From the NCBI GenBank assembly GCA_029582155.1, contig CM055906.1, positions 10,473,101 through 10,537,100 of the forward strand: 64,000 nt of DNA, in the 5' to 3' direction. Below the pieces are notes generated by a model. The model had not been told where the DNA came from and made no database searches. It saw only the letters and a program-made list of their open reading frames with translations. Position 1 is the first letter of the stretch, and each line of letters opens with the position of its first letter. A program made the translations under genes and the position numbers. The DNA comes from Panopea generosa. Lineage: Eukaryota > Mollusca > Bivalvia > Adapedonta > Hiatellidae. Shown piece by piece: positions 30,266 through 42,000 of this stretch.

Positions 30266-32697
30266 TTAGCTCTACTGGCCAAAGCCCAGAAGTGCTTATG
30301 CAATTGCGCATTGTCCGTCGTCTGTTGTCTGTTAGCAGCACTTTCTCTGAAACCACTAGGCCAAATAAACTGAAACTTCACATGGATGTTTCTATTGCAT
30401 AGGAGACTATACAGAACGTTTTTTTTTTATCTGAAATTCAAGATGGCCGCCATTACTAAAAATAGTCCAAAACTTAAAAAAACTTCTTCTCATGAAATGC
30501 CCAACAGATTTTCAAAATGTTTATGTAGTTATGATGACCAACTATAGTTTTGTTAGATTTGTTCAAATGGTGTCCCTAGAGTTAATCAAAGCACTGTAGT
30601 GCTGATGGGGGCGGAGCATATAAGATGTAAAATGTCGCTATTGTTTTAGACAAACAGGTCAGTTTGCATACGTAGAAGTAGAATAATCCCGATTACCTTT
30701 GATTCTTATACATGGCACAAAATCTACATGTTCTATGCTTAACATTGACTCTTTTCTCGAATATGTCAGAAACGTAACTGAATGGTTTGCCTTTGAAAGT
30801 GTATTTCTGCTATAGTAAAAATATTAACTTTTAAATTTGGCAAATGTCCAAATTCAAGATATTAGTTCAACTCAATGATATGAGATTTGTATCTTCAACT
30901 CAACTCGTGATATTTTCAGAGATGCCAAGCTTTCTATCATAAACAGAATATATAAAATATCAAAGTACTCTGAATCTAGCACGATGAATTCCACTTTGAG
31001 TATATTCATTTACTATTTTCTTTATTGATTTCTCTAGCGCAACAGTGAAACAATTTGTTTAAAAGACGAAAAGTAGAAATGTATATGTTGACTTTAATAA
31101 TTGATTCTTGCATTTATATTTTCTAGGGCCCTATATCACCCCGTAAACGGAACCGCACTAACCAAAATGTTATGGCGCCGATTTTTAAACACATCTGGAT
31201 GTTTGCGTATTTTCGCTACGGAATCACAAATGCTTTAACTCTTATCTGTTTAAGTAGAAATTATCTACCGTTCCAATTATTGGAAATATGTGAAATATTT
31301 ACTAAATAATAAAAAAACAGCACTGACATTATTCATAACTCGATCAATCTCGAATTCTTTTTAGGAATACAAGTCTATTTTTAAACATTTGGGAGAAACC
31401 GCAAGTCACATGATCGACATTAGCATATCTCTATTTTTAGAACGAGTATTGATTGTTTATTGACATAAGCAAGGAGTATAGTTCCTTGGCATAAGGGACA
31501 TATCTAGAAAAGTTTCGTTACCGTACACATTTTTAAAATGATAGAAAAAAGCGAAATCAAACTCCCGAATCAAGCTCTTATTATCTGAAGTCCTTGCCGA
31601 AATATACGACTCTTTCAATGTGTATGTTGGCGATATAGTTTGTGACCTGGAATTTGATTTACAAGATGGCATAATCTTTTGGTTCAGCGCGTCTGTATTC
31701 ATGCACTTTAATTCCTTTGTGCTGATTAATGCTACAGAATATAAACTTGGAATTTATACGATACGTAATTGTTTATAGGTATAAATCGTCGCTGTATGTT
31801 ATAATATTAATGTTTTCGTTGAAATAGACGAATCTACCGTTTATAGTGAGTTCGAGCGCTTATCAGGGGGTGGAACTATTTGATAAGTGGTTGTTAGGTT
31901 TGCATTAACACGAAACACGGTTGTAGATTTGCGGTATTGAAAATAAAATCATGTTAGCTCTGAGAGCAGCTGCTAAAGCACCGCCCCCAAAAATGACCCC
32001 GTCGTTAGGGTTCAATTAGTGGACACAAACCGATATAATATATATATATATTTTTTAAATGGAAATGATTTTGCCTATATCTTCACAAAAGCATTGTTTG
32101 GTGAAGGAGGTTCAGATTTGTAAAAATGACTGGGTTCCTATGTCTTAAGGGGTCAGGAGGTGCCCCAAAAGGGTACAAATTGGGAATTACTAAAATCGTT
32201 TTCTTAAGAACCGGTATGTCAGATCTACATATTTGATATAAATTATCCCTATGTGTAGGGGTTTGATTGCAGATAAGAATTTAGGGGCTAAAATTTATAA
32301 GGTCCCTGTAAGGGGACTTGGAATTTTACATAGGAATACTATGGAAAAACAGAAAATTCTCTCTTTTTTTTCATTTATTCTGAAACCACTTGGCCAATTA
32401 AACTGAAACTTCACATGGATGTTTCTATTTTTTCAATCTAAAATACAAGATGACCACCATTACTAAAAATAGTCCAAAATTTAAAAAATCTTCTTCTCAT
32501 AAACAGCTCAACAGATTTTCAAAATGTTTATGTAGTAATGATGACCAACTATAGTTTTGTTAGATTTGTTAAAATGGTGTCCCTAGGGTTAAAAATGACC
32601 CAGCCCCGATGTTTCTACTGCATAGGAGAATTTCAAAAAGTGCTATGGCCACTATGAGTCAGTACAGCGTCCTCAGGCCCTCTTGGGCCTCTTGTTT
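30266..32697 (+). repeat. Composite AGCTC...CTCTTGTT dispersed element with direct duplication
   Basis: Opens TTTTTTTTAGCTCTACTGGCC and closes GGGCCTCTTGTTTT. A block of about 215 bp (CTGAAACCACT, AACTTCACATGGATGTTTCT, TTACTAAAAATAGTCCAAAA, GATGACCAACTATAGTTTTG) occurs at 30347-30595 and again at 32376-32590. The roughly 1.4 kb between (about 30600-32040) is different sequence, GGGGGCGG on one side and CCGCCCCC on the other, which suggests a nested insertion. No protein is encoded. Confidence 0.6.
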
Positions 32698-32955
32698 TAA
32701 AAAAGCCTATTTTATTAAACAACTAAATTGATCTTGATATTATATGGGTCATTGAGCATTATTTCATGAATGTGACCTGTCAGAGCAAAATTAATGTAAA
32801 TACATTATAATATCATATTAAGTTTCTTCTAAAGTGTTTTACCCAAACCAACTTGACAGAAAACATTTTTTTAATGCTGTGTAGATACAAGTACTTTTCT
32901 TGTTGATCACAGCTGCTACTTTTTGGCTTCCTTTCATAAATTATTTTTAAAATCT

Positions 32956-33482
32956 TTTTAGCTTGCTGGGACGAATGTCCAAGGAAAGCTATTGTTGGCG
33001 TCGTCTGTAGACACTCAGGTTAAACTTTTGCGTTTAAGTTTAAGATATCTATGCAATCACTCATTGGATATGAATAAAACTTTGCATGTGTGTTCACCAT
33101 CATCAATGGAACACACACAGACAAAAACCATAACACTGGATTGCATTTTGGCAGAGTTATGGCCCTTTTTGGACTTACTTTTTCAGGTTAAAGTTTTTTA
33201 TCAGGTAATATATCTATGCAACCACTCATTGGATATGAATGAAACATGTGTGTTTACCATCATCGATGGAACATACAGAGACAAGAACCATAATTTGGGG
33301 TTGCATTTTGGCAAAGTTATGGCCGTTTTAAACTTAATTTTTCGTCTGTAGACACCCAGGTTAAACTTTTGCATTTAGTTGCATTTAAGTTTTGGTGTTT
33401 GCCTCCAATCTCAATCTTTGCATGGGTGGTGAATTTTATCCCAAAGGTGAGCTTTGTTGTTAACTGACAACTCTTGTTTTAT
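32956..33482 (+). repeat. AGCTT...CTCTTGTT dispersed element
   Basis: Begins TTTTTAGCTTGCTGGGACG and ends AACTCTTGTTTT. It contains a duplicated module (TATCTATGCAA followed by CACTCATTGGATATGAAT at about 33045 and 33210) and GCATTTTGGCAGAGTTATGG twice. It has the same end words as the elements at 8541 and 30266. Confidence 0.6.
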
Positions 33483-33626
33483 AATATGAATGAAATTCAT
33501 CTACATATTCTCAACCAACAATTTTACTATAATATTTATAATTTCAACTACTTGTATGAATGGAGAATTTGATGTAGGTATATGTGACAACCAGTTATAC
33601 AATAATTATGTTGTTTGCTCTTTCAG

Positions 33627-33765
33627 AAAATGGATGTTACACAGACATCATCCAGATGTAATTGTAGAAGATTTGCCAGGCATTTCAATCCTGAAACCTC
33701 TAGTTGGTATAGATCCACACTTGTCTGAAAACTAAGAAACTTTCTTCAAAATGAAATACCCCTCT
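33627..33765 (+). pseudogene. UGCG: Ceramide glucosyltransferase (UGCG)-like exon with in-frame stop
   Basis: Known: UGCG (GT21 family) transfers glucose from UDP-glucose to ceramide at the Golgi membrane, the first step of glycosphingolipid synthesis. Seen: acceptor CTCTTTCAG and donor CCTCT/GTAAGT. The frame reads KWMLHRHHPDVIVEDLPGIS, ILKPLVGIDPHLSEN, a TAA stop at 33733-33735, then ETFFKMKYPS. The family has LPGVSLLKPL.GVDPNL..NLETFF..DYP at this place, so the stop replaces the Leu of NLETFF and is one base away from TTA. The exon follows the N-terminal membrane anchor in the protein. Exons with matching family sequence are at 59169 and 60220; the catalytic middle exons are not found. Read as a gene relic. 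Confidence 0.8.
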
Positions 33766-33857
33766 GTAAGTACAGGTGGCTTTTCTTTTGATTTATATTT
33801 TATATGTGATATAAACTTACTGGATATGCTAAAATCAACTTAAATGCATTAATATAT

Positions 33858-34610
33858 TACAAGTTTGATCCCCAGCATGATAAAACACTCAGTACCGATA
33901 CTTGTTACCCCCCGCCACTGTTTGTGGTGTGTCCGTGTGTGCCTTCGTCCCCTGCTGTTCACACCTTATGTCCTTCAGTGAAGATTGGAATTTTAAATAA
34001 CTTGGCACAAATGTTCACTTGGACAAGATGATGTGTCATGTGAATGACTTGGTTCAGTTCGTCAAAGGTCACGGTCATAGCTCAAGGTCAAGTGTTTGGA
34101 AATCCTATGTATACACCGTTTCTTCTTGTCTGGACCGTATCTTCTTTAGTTGTGATTGGAATTTTAAATAACTTGGCACAAATGTTCACTAAGACAAGTA
34201 TATGTGTAATGCGACTGACTTGGGTCTGTTCGTCAAAGGTCAAGGTCACAGCTCCGTCCATCCGCTGCTGTCAGGGCATTATCTTCTTTAGTTGTTATTG
34301 GATTTTGAAATAACTCGCCACAAATATTTACTAGGACAAGATGATGTGTCATGCGAATGACTTGGGTCTGTTCTTCGAATGTCAAGGTCACAGCTTCGTC
34401 CGTCCGTCCAGTGCTGTCCGGACCATATCTTCTTTAGCTGTGATTGGATTTTTAAATAAATTGGCACAAATACTAACCTGCCTTAGATGATGTGTCATGC
34501 AAAACCTCTTGTTCTACCCAGGAAGTGGACACAAGTGCAGCAGCAGTTCTTATAAGCTCTGAGCTTTCATAGCAATAAAGATGAGATAAATTAGTATAAA
34601 CTCAATTCTA
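33858..34610 (+). repeat. SINE family C split by a GTCAAGGTCA-type element
   Basis: 33858-33898 (GTTTGATCCCCAGCATG, CTCAGTACCGATACTTG) and 34505-34610 (TTGTTCTACCCAGGAAGTGGAC, ATAAGCTCTGAGC, AAATTAGTATAAACT) correspond to neighbouring parts of the SINE at 59505-59700. Between them (33899-34504) is an insert with about four repeats of some 150-180 bp containing AATTTTAAATAACTTGGCAC and CAAAGGTCAAGGTCA, ending CCTCTTGTTCT. TTGTT at both junctions may be the target duplication. Confidence 0.55.
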
Positions 34611-35130
34611 AAAATATTATGTATGAATTTGTATAACTGCATATTAAATTTGTATATTTGAATTCATTTCAAAGACATGCACAGTTATTACACTTATGAA
34701 AGTTCAAAAAGGAAGTTATTTATTTCCTCATATTCCTGACTTAAGGTCTGCTGGTTAAATGTAGAAAATGCGAAGGACCTGTGGGAAATTAACCAACGGA
34801 AAAATGGTTGTGGTGTTATTTTGACATGGGTATATATTTTTATATTTTTTTGTAATTGACATCATTATATATTTAAGAGTGTATGAGAAATCCAAACACT
34901 TTCGCGAAAAAGGTCCTCCTTGGGTATACTTTTTCTTACATTACATAGCCTCTGTATGCAGCAACCCTTTTGAAACTTCAAATATGTAGAACTCTAATAG
35001 ATTTTGTTGGTTAATGGTGTCATTGATACTCTAACATTGAAGATCATAATATGTATGATAAAGCATCATCCCCAGCAGCAGGGTTAATAACATTACACAT
35101 GAACACAATCCACATTAGATATATCGTAGC
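34611..35130. other. No recognised gene
   Basis: Unique-looking AT-rich sequence. No exon is supported before the transposase-like region. Confidence 0.4.
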
Positions 35131-35649
35131 TATTGTTTTAGGAATCAATGTCATTTGACTCGAACAGAAAGTCTTATCCGCTGTAGCCATTATTATGAAA
35201 TTTGGCAGGAAGATACTCCACTTGGCAGGTGTTGCCAGCGTGATGAAGTTGTGACGATAAAATTTAATATTGATAATAATAACTTTTATTTAAATAGAAC
35301 TCGTTTGTGTCAATTTTCCAGGAGGCCCCCATGATTTCATGGCTTACAATCGTGTTGCTATTCAGGACTTGCACATGCTCATACCGTCTATTTTTGTAGG
35401 TTTGTCCTAGAACCCATGTTGAAATACAGAGTGCTGTTGGGTAATTTGAAAGTCGCCTCAGCCATCACACTGTGGGGCAACAACTACACAAAAATTGCTT
35501 TGATGTGCAAATTCATTGGTTCGGGTTTGCCATCATTGGCAAACTTTGGGACGATTCAGTCGCATTATGTTGTTACAGCTGTTGACAGATTTTGGGAGAC
35601 TGAAGCAAAGTACACAGGAAGAATTGAGAGCCATGAGCGTTGTTGTTTC
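35131..35649 (+). pseudogene. Transposase-like protein exon(s), frameshifted
   Basis: The clearest part (about 35404-35600) reads VLEPMLKYRVLLGNLKVASA, ITLWGNNYTKIALMCKFIGS and IQSHYVVTAVDRFWE. The frame then shifts by one and continues KQSTQEELRAMSVVVSG to a donor G/GTAAGT at 35650. The pattern GN.K.ASAI.L.GNNY.KIALM.KF followed by VV.SG is one I associate with uncharacterised, transposase-like (DDE) proteins numerous in molluscs and other animals. An upstream piece (35158-35265: CHLTRTESLIRCSHYYEIW and CCQRDEVV) may be an earlier exon or part of it. The identity is tentative and the frameshift indicates a dead copy. Confidence 0.45.
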
Positions 35650-36012
35650 TGGTAAGTTAAAAATGCAAATTATGTTTAGCTCTAATGATATGAATGTCAT
35701 TGTAGCCACGGAAAAGTTAATTCTGTATTTATAAATAGTATTTTATTTCTGTAAATGCTTTGGTAGTTAGGGGAAAATATTGGGTGGGAGGGTCAGAATT
35801 GGAATTATTTTTTAGATTAACACCACCAGAATTTTAATTATGTTTGAGGTACCACCAGAATAATAGTTGACTTAGCACCCTCCACCACCTAAATAAGCCT
35901 TAATATGTGAATCTCATCCTTTTTTTGTACATTAAAACCTCTGTCATGTTTGTTTCACTTGAATACTGAGTGAAAAAGTATGCTTAGGATATCTGTATGG
36001 AAAGTTTAAGTT
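35650..36012. other. No recognised gene
   Basis: Follows the donor site of the transposase-like exon. No exon or repeat is supported up to the SINE head. Confidence 0.4.
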
Positions 36013-36015
36013 ACA

Positions 36016-36095
36016 ATAGAGTGATGGAACTCACAACCTTCCACTTGCGAGGCAGATGCTCTACCACTAGACCACTGCTTGTTGTTCTCCCACAA
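36016..36095 (-). repeat. tRNA-derived SINE head, minus strand
   Basis: Read in reverse: GCAGTGGTCTAGTGGTAGAG (A box TGGTCTAGTGG, 36064-36074), then CATCTGCCTCGCAAGTGG and AGGTTGTGAGTTCC as an imperfect B box (about 36026-36038). The head is more similar in layout to the SINE at 4562 than to family B. No clear body is assigned. Confidence 0.65.
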
Positions 36096-36439
36096 TGAAA
36101 TAAGATCATAAAAACTGCATTAATGCCAAATATCAGTGTTTGAAGTTTATATTTACCGGAAAGGTATATGTTGTAATTACATTATACTTTTTCCCAATGT
36201 GGGTTATTTTTTGTCCATAAAACGTGTAAAGTCTGACTTTCAGACTTTCCATGACAGAATGACCCCATTTCAACACAATCAGAATGTACATGTAAAATCT
36301 TAAAATATGGATGTCTGTACCTAAGAATAATGCATAATGTTCTGGTCATCAAAGGATATGGTTAATCTGACCTTAGTTCTCTGTCATTTCATATTTTTGT
36401 TCATGCCTTATTAACAAAACAATTTGCTTGACCCATTTA

Positions 36440-36660
36440 GTTTAGTCAGTAGCGCATCTGACTATCAATCCAGAGGGGTGAGGTTAAATCCCCATCCTGT
36501 CACAAGTCTCTGTGATGATTAATATACAACATTGTGTCTCATTATCATTTGTTTCTCATGGCTGTTTGAAGCAGAAATTATCAGTTACTTGCGGAGATGG
36601 GGTGTGCTTGAGTACTGGTTAATCTTCCAGGATCCCAGGAAACAGTGGTTAGGTTAACTG
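36440..36660 (+). repeat. SINE family B, plus-strand copy
   Basis: The tRNA-like head (TAGTTTAGTCAGTAGCGCAT, CTGACTATCAATCCAG, GTTAAATCCCC) is followed by CTCTGTGATGATTAATATAC, GTTTCTCATGGCTGTTTGAA, TATCAGTTACTTGCGGAGAT, GGTGTGCTTGAGTACTGGTT and GGAAACAGTGGTTAGG. This is the fullest plus-strand copy of the family and orients the others. Confidence 0.8.
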
Positions 36661-36826
36661 ATTACCTGTTATTCCTTCAATGGCATAAAAATGGCACTAA
36701 ATATACAATCAATATTGACAAATTTAACCAGAAGATAGTGTATAATTTATCTTATAATTACAGCACTTGGCCAAACTTTTTCTATCATGCTATAATTACA
36801 TTTATGTTCATCTATCTTGGTTGCAG

Positions 36827-36933
36827 TTACCTGCTTCATTGTGATTGTTGGTCTCAGTATTATATTTGTTGTTTTCAAGAAAAGTTGGGATATGTGGCAT
36901 GGAATAAAGAATTTTGGGAAAAAATGATGTGCT
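36827..36933 (+). CDS. Possible exon with a transmembrane segment
   Basis: Seen: acceptor GGTTGCAG and donor GCT/GTAAGT. One frame reads TCFIVIVGLSIIFVVFKKSW, DMWHGIKNFGKK and then TGA (36925-36927): about 16 hydrophobic residues followed by lysines, as expected of a single membrane helix with a cytosolic basic edge. I do not recognise the family. It lies 3.2 kb after the UGCG-like exon, but the residues do not match UGCG at the expected place. It may be the last exon of another gene, a remnant, or chance. Confidence 0.3.
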
Positions 36934-37090
36934 GTAAGTAGTGAGTGTTCAAAACGTATCGTTGATAAAGTGTTCTTGGAAGTCTCCAGGTAAATCAAGT
37001 TATTATATTGAATTGGAGTGGTGCATGGGCATCTAGTGTTATTAAAGAAAATAACAAACTTCTTATTGAATAAAGACTTAATTTGATTAA

Positions 37091-38690
37091 CATGACTTAA
37101 TATTAAACTGTCAATGTAAATACATCGTGCTGAGTCCTTACATGACTTAATATTAAACTGTCAATGTCAATACATCGTGCTGAGCCCTTACATGACTCAA
37201 TATTAAACTGTCAATGTAAATACATCGTGCTGAGCCCTTACATGACTCAATATTAAACTGACAATGTAAATACGTCGTGCTGAGCCCTTACATGACTCAA
37301 TATTAAACTGTCAATGTAAATACATCATGCTGAGCCCTTACATGACTCAATATTAAACTGTCAATGTAAATACATCGTGCTGAGCCCTTACATGACTCAA
37401 TATTAAACTGACAATGTAAATACATCGTGCTGAGCCCTTACATGACTCAATATTAAACTGTCAATGTAAATACATCGTGCTGAGCCCTTACATGACTTAA
37501 TATTAAACTGTCAATGTAAATACATCGTGCTGAGCCCATACATGACTTAATATTAAACTGTCAATGTAAATACATCGTGCTGAGCCCTTACATGACTTAA
37601 TATTAAACTGTCAATGTAAATACATCGTGCTGAGCCCTTACATGACTTAATATTAAACTGTCAATGTAAATACATCGTGCTGAGCCCATACATGACTTAA
37701 TATTAAACTGACAATGTAAATACATCGTGCTGAGCCCTTACATGACTCAATATTAAACTGACAATGTAAATACATCGTGCTGAGCCCATACATGACTCAA
37801 TATTAAACTGTCAATGTAAATACATCGTGCTGAGCCCATACATGACTCAATATTAAACTGTTAATGTAAATACATAGTGCTGAGCCCTTACATGACTTAA
37901 TATTAAACTGACAATGTAAATACATCGTGCTGAGCCCATACATGACTTAATATTAAACTGTCAATGTAAATACATCGTGCTGAGCCCATACATGACTTAA
38001 TATTAAACTGACAATGTAAATACATCGTGCTGAGCCCTTACATGACTCAATATTAAACTGACAATGTAAATACATCGTGCTGAGCCCATACATGACTCAA
38101 TATTAAACTGTCAATGTAAATACATCGTGCTGAGCCCATACATGACTCAATATTAAACTGTTAATGTAAATACATAGTGCTGAGCCCTTACATGACTTAA
38201 TATTAAACTGACAATGTAAATACATCGTGCTGAGCCCATACATGACTTAATATTAAACTGTCAATGTAAATACATCGTGCTGAGCCCTTACATGACTTAA
38301 TATTAAACTGTCAATGTAAATACATCGTGCTGAGCCCATACATGACTTAATATTAAACTGACAATGTAAATACATCGTGCTGAGCCCTTACATGACTCAA
38401 TATTAAACTGACAATGTAAATACATCGTGCTGAGCCCATACATGACTCAATATTAAACTGTCAATGTAAATACATCGTGCTGAGCCCATACATGACTCAA
38501 TATTAAACTGTCAATGTAAATACATCGTGCTGAGCCCTTACATGACTTAATATTAAACTGACAATGTAAATACAGCGTGCTGAGCCCTTACATGACTTAA
38601 TATTAAACTGACAATGTAAATACAGCGTGCTGACTCATTACATGACTTAATATTAAACTGACAATGTAAATACATCGTGCTGAGTCCTTG
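37091..38690 (+). repeat. Satellite array: 32 copies of an exact 50-bp unit
   Basis: The unit is CATGACTTAATATTAAACTG, TCAATGTAAATACATCGTGC, TGAGCCCTTA. All 32 copies are 50 bp, with only point variants (CTTAA/CTCAA, TCAATG/ACAATG/TTAATG, CCCTTA/CCCATA). 37681-37980 and 37981-38280 are identical, a 300-bp (six-unit) higher-order step. The array is followed by an (ACAG)5 run. Confidence 0.98.
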
Positions 38691-38724
38691 CGGAAACGCA
38701 ATAAAGTCGTTAGAAAAGGTTGCA

Positions 38725-38744
38725 ACAGACAGACAGACAGACAG
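38725..38744 (+). repeat. (ACAG)5 microsatellite
   Basis: Lies 35 bp after the 50-bp array. From memory, tandem-repeat cores followed by an ACAG microsatellite are the hallmark of bivalve pearl elements, later linked to non-autonomous Helitrons. Here that link is only suggestive. Confidence 0.9.
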
Positions 38745-39076
38745 ATGATTTCTTGGTTTGCTTAAGTACTATGTTAGGTGTCAGTAAGTATATATATACA
38801 TTCAACCTCTATACATGGTTTAAATGTTAGAAACTTACTTGTTAAGTGTATGCCCCTACAGTTTTTAAGGGTCAAATGCATAAGATATCAGTCAGTGACT
38901 GTAACTGTAATTTAAGCACTTTGTCCAATTTCCATTATAAAATGATAATCAAAGCTTGATAATCATTGAATCTTTATAAATAACACTGTGTTCTGTGTGA
39001 AAAATGTATTTGCTTTACTTGAACATAATATGATATATATGTTCAGTACAAAATATACCAAAATTTATTAATTGAA
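38745..39076. other. No recognised gene
   Basis: Spacer of about 330 bp between two satellites. No feature is supported. Confidence 0.4.
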
Positions 39077-42000
39077 GACCTGACACAACTCCATAAACTG
39101 TACCATTAATCATTAACATCACGCAACTCCATAAACTTTACCATTAATCGTTTACATCACGCAACTCCATAAACTGTACCATTTATCATTCACATCACGC
39201 AACTCCATAAACTGTGCCATTTATCATTCACATCACGCAACTCCATAAACTGTACCATTAATCATTCACATCAAGCAACTCCATAAAATGTTCCATTTAT
39301 CATTCACATCACGCAACTCCATAAACTGTACCATTAATCATTCACATCACGCAACTGCATAAACTGTACCATTTATCATTCACATCACGCAACTCCATAA
39401 ACTGTACCATTTATCATTCACATCACACAACTCCATAAACTGTTCCATTAATCATTCACATCACACAACTCCATAAACTGTACCGTTTATCATTCACATC
39501 ACACAACTTCATAAACAGTTCCATTAATCATTCACATCCCACAACTCCATAAACTGTACCGTTTATCATTCACATCACACAACTCCATAAACTGTTCCAT
39601 TTATCATTCACATCACACAACTCCATAAACTGTACCATTTATCATTCACATCACAAAACTCCATAAACTGTTCCATTAATCGTTCACATCACACAACTCC
39701 AGAAACTGTACCATTAATCGTTCACATCACGCAACTCCATAAACTGTACAGTTTATCATTCACATCACACAACTCCATGAACTGTTCCATTAATCGTTCC
39801 CATCACACAACTCCATAAACTGTACCATTAATCGTTCACATCACCCAACTCCATAAACTGTTCCATTAATCATTCACATCACACAATTCCATTAACTGTA
39901 CCGTTTATCATTCACATCACACAACTCAATAAACTGTTCCATTAATCATTCACATCAAGCAACTCCATAAACTGTACCATTTATCATTCACATCACACAA
40001 CTCCATCAACTGTACCATTTATCATTCACATCACACAACTCGATAAACTGTACCGTTTATCATTCACATCACACAACTCCATAAACTGTTCCATTAATCA
40101 TTCACATCACACAACTCCATAAACTGTTCCATTAATCGTTCACATCACGCAACTCCATGAACTGTACCATCAATCGTTCACATCACGCAACTCCATAAAC
40201 TGTACCATTTATCTTTCACATCACGCAACTCCATAAACTGTACCATTTATCATTCACATCACGCAACTCCATAAACTGTACCATTTATCATTCACATCAC
40301 GCAACTCCATAAACTGTACCATTAATCATTCACATCACGCAACTCCATAAACTGTACCATTTATCATTCACATCACGCAACTCCATCAACTGTACCATTT
40401 ATCATTCACATCACACAACTCCATAAACTGTTCCATTAATCATTCACATCACACAACTCCTTAAACTGTACCGTTTATCATTCACATCACACAACTTCAT
40501 AAACAGTTCCATTAATCATTCACATCCCACAACTCCATAAACTGTACCGTTTATCATTCACATCACACAACTCCATAAACTGTTCCATTTATCATTCACA
40601 TCACACAACTCCATAAACTGTACCATTTATCATTCACATCACAAAACTCCATAAACTGTTCCATTAATCGTTCACATCACACAACTCCAGAAACTGTACC
40701 ATTAATCGTTCACATCACGCAACTCCATAAACTGTACAGTTTATCATTCACATCACACAACTCCATAAACTGTTCCATTAATCGTTCCCATCACACAACT
40801 CCATAAACTGTACCATTAATCGTTCACATCACCCAACTCCATAAACTGTTCCATTAATCATTCACATCACACAATTCCATTAACTGTACCGTTTATCATT
40901 CACATCACACAACTCGATAAACTGTTCCATTAATCATTCACATCAAGCAACTCCATAAACTGTACCATTTATCATTCACATCACACAACTCCATAAACTG
41001 TACCATTAATCATTCACATCACACAACTCGATAAACTGTACTGTTTATCATTTACATCACACAACTCCATAAACTGTTCCATTAATCGTTCACATCACGC
41101 AACTCCATGAACTGTACCATCAATCGTTCACATCACGCAACTCCATAAACTGTACAGTTTATCATTCACATCACACAACTCCATAAACTGTTCCATTAAT
41201 CGTTCCCATCATACAACTCCATAAACTGTACCATTAATCGTTCACATCACCCAACTCCATAAACTGTTCCATTAATCATTCACATCACACAATTCCATTA
41301 ACTGTACCGTTTATCATTCACATCACACAACTCAATAAACTGTTCCATTAATCATTCACATCAAGCAACTTCATAAACTGTACCATTTATCATTCACATC
41401 ACACAACTCCATAAACTGTACCATTTATCATTCACATCACACAACTCGATAAACTGTACCGTTTATCATTTACATCACACAACTCCATAAACTGTTCCAT
41501 TAATCGTTCACATCACGCAACTCCATGAACTGTACCATCAATCGTTCACATCACGCAACTCCATAAACTGTACCATTTATCTTTCACTTCACGCAACTCC
41601 ATAAACTGTACCATTTATCATTCACATCACGCAACTCCATAAACTGTACCATTTATCATTCACATCACGCAACTCCATAAACTGTACCATTAATCATTCG
41701 CATCATGCAACTCCATAAACTGTACAACTCCATAAACTGTACCATTTATCATTCGCATCACGCAACTCCATAAACTGTGCCATTAATCATTCGCATCATG
41801 CAACTCCATAAACTGTACCATTTATCGTTCACATAACGCAACTCCATAAACTGTGCCATTAATCATTTGCATCATGCAACTCCATAAACTGTACCATTTA
41901 TCGTTCACATCACGCAACTCCATAAACTGTACCATTTATCATTCACATCACACAACTCCATAAACTGTTCCATTAATCATTCACATCACACAACTCCATC

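Noticed and set aside
32992-33351. 119-codon frame with repeated CNHSLDMN
   Set aside because: It lies wholly inside a dispersed element and reflects its internal duplication.
34044-34313. 89-codon frame
   Set aside because: Inside the AAGGTCA-type repeat block, with no domain.
37091-38690. CRISPR array
   Set aside because: Units are contiguous 50-bp repeats without unique spacers, no cas genes are near, and the genome is eukaryotic.
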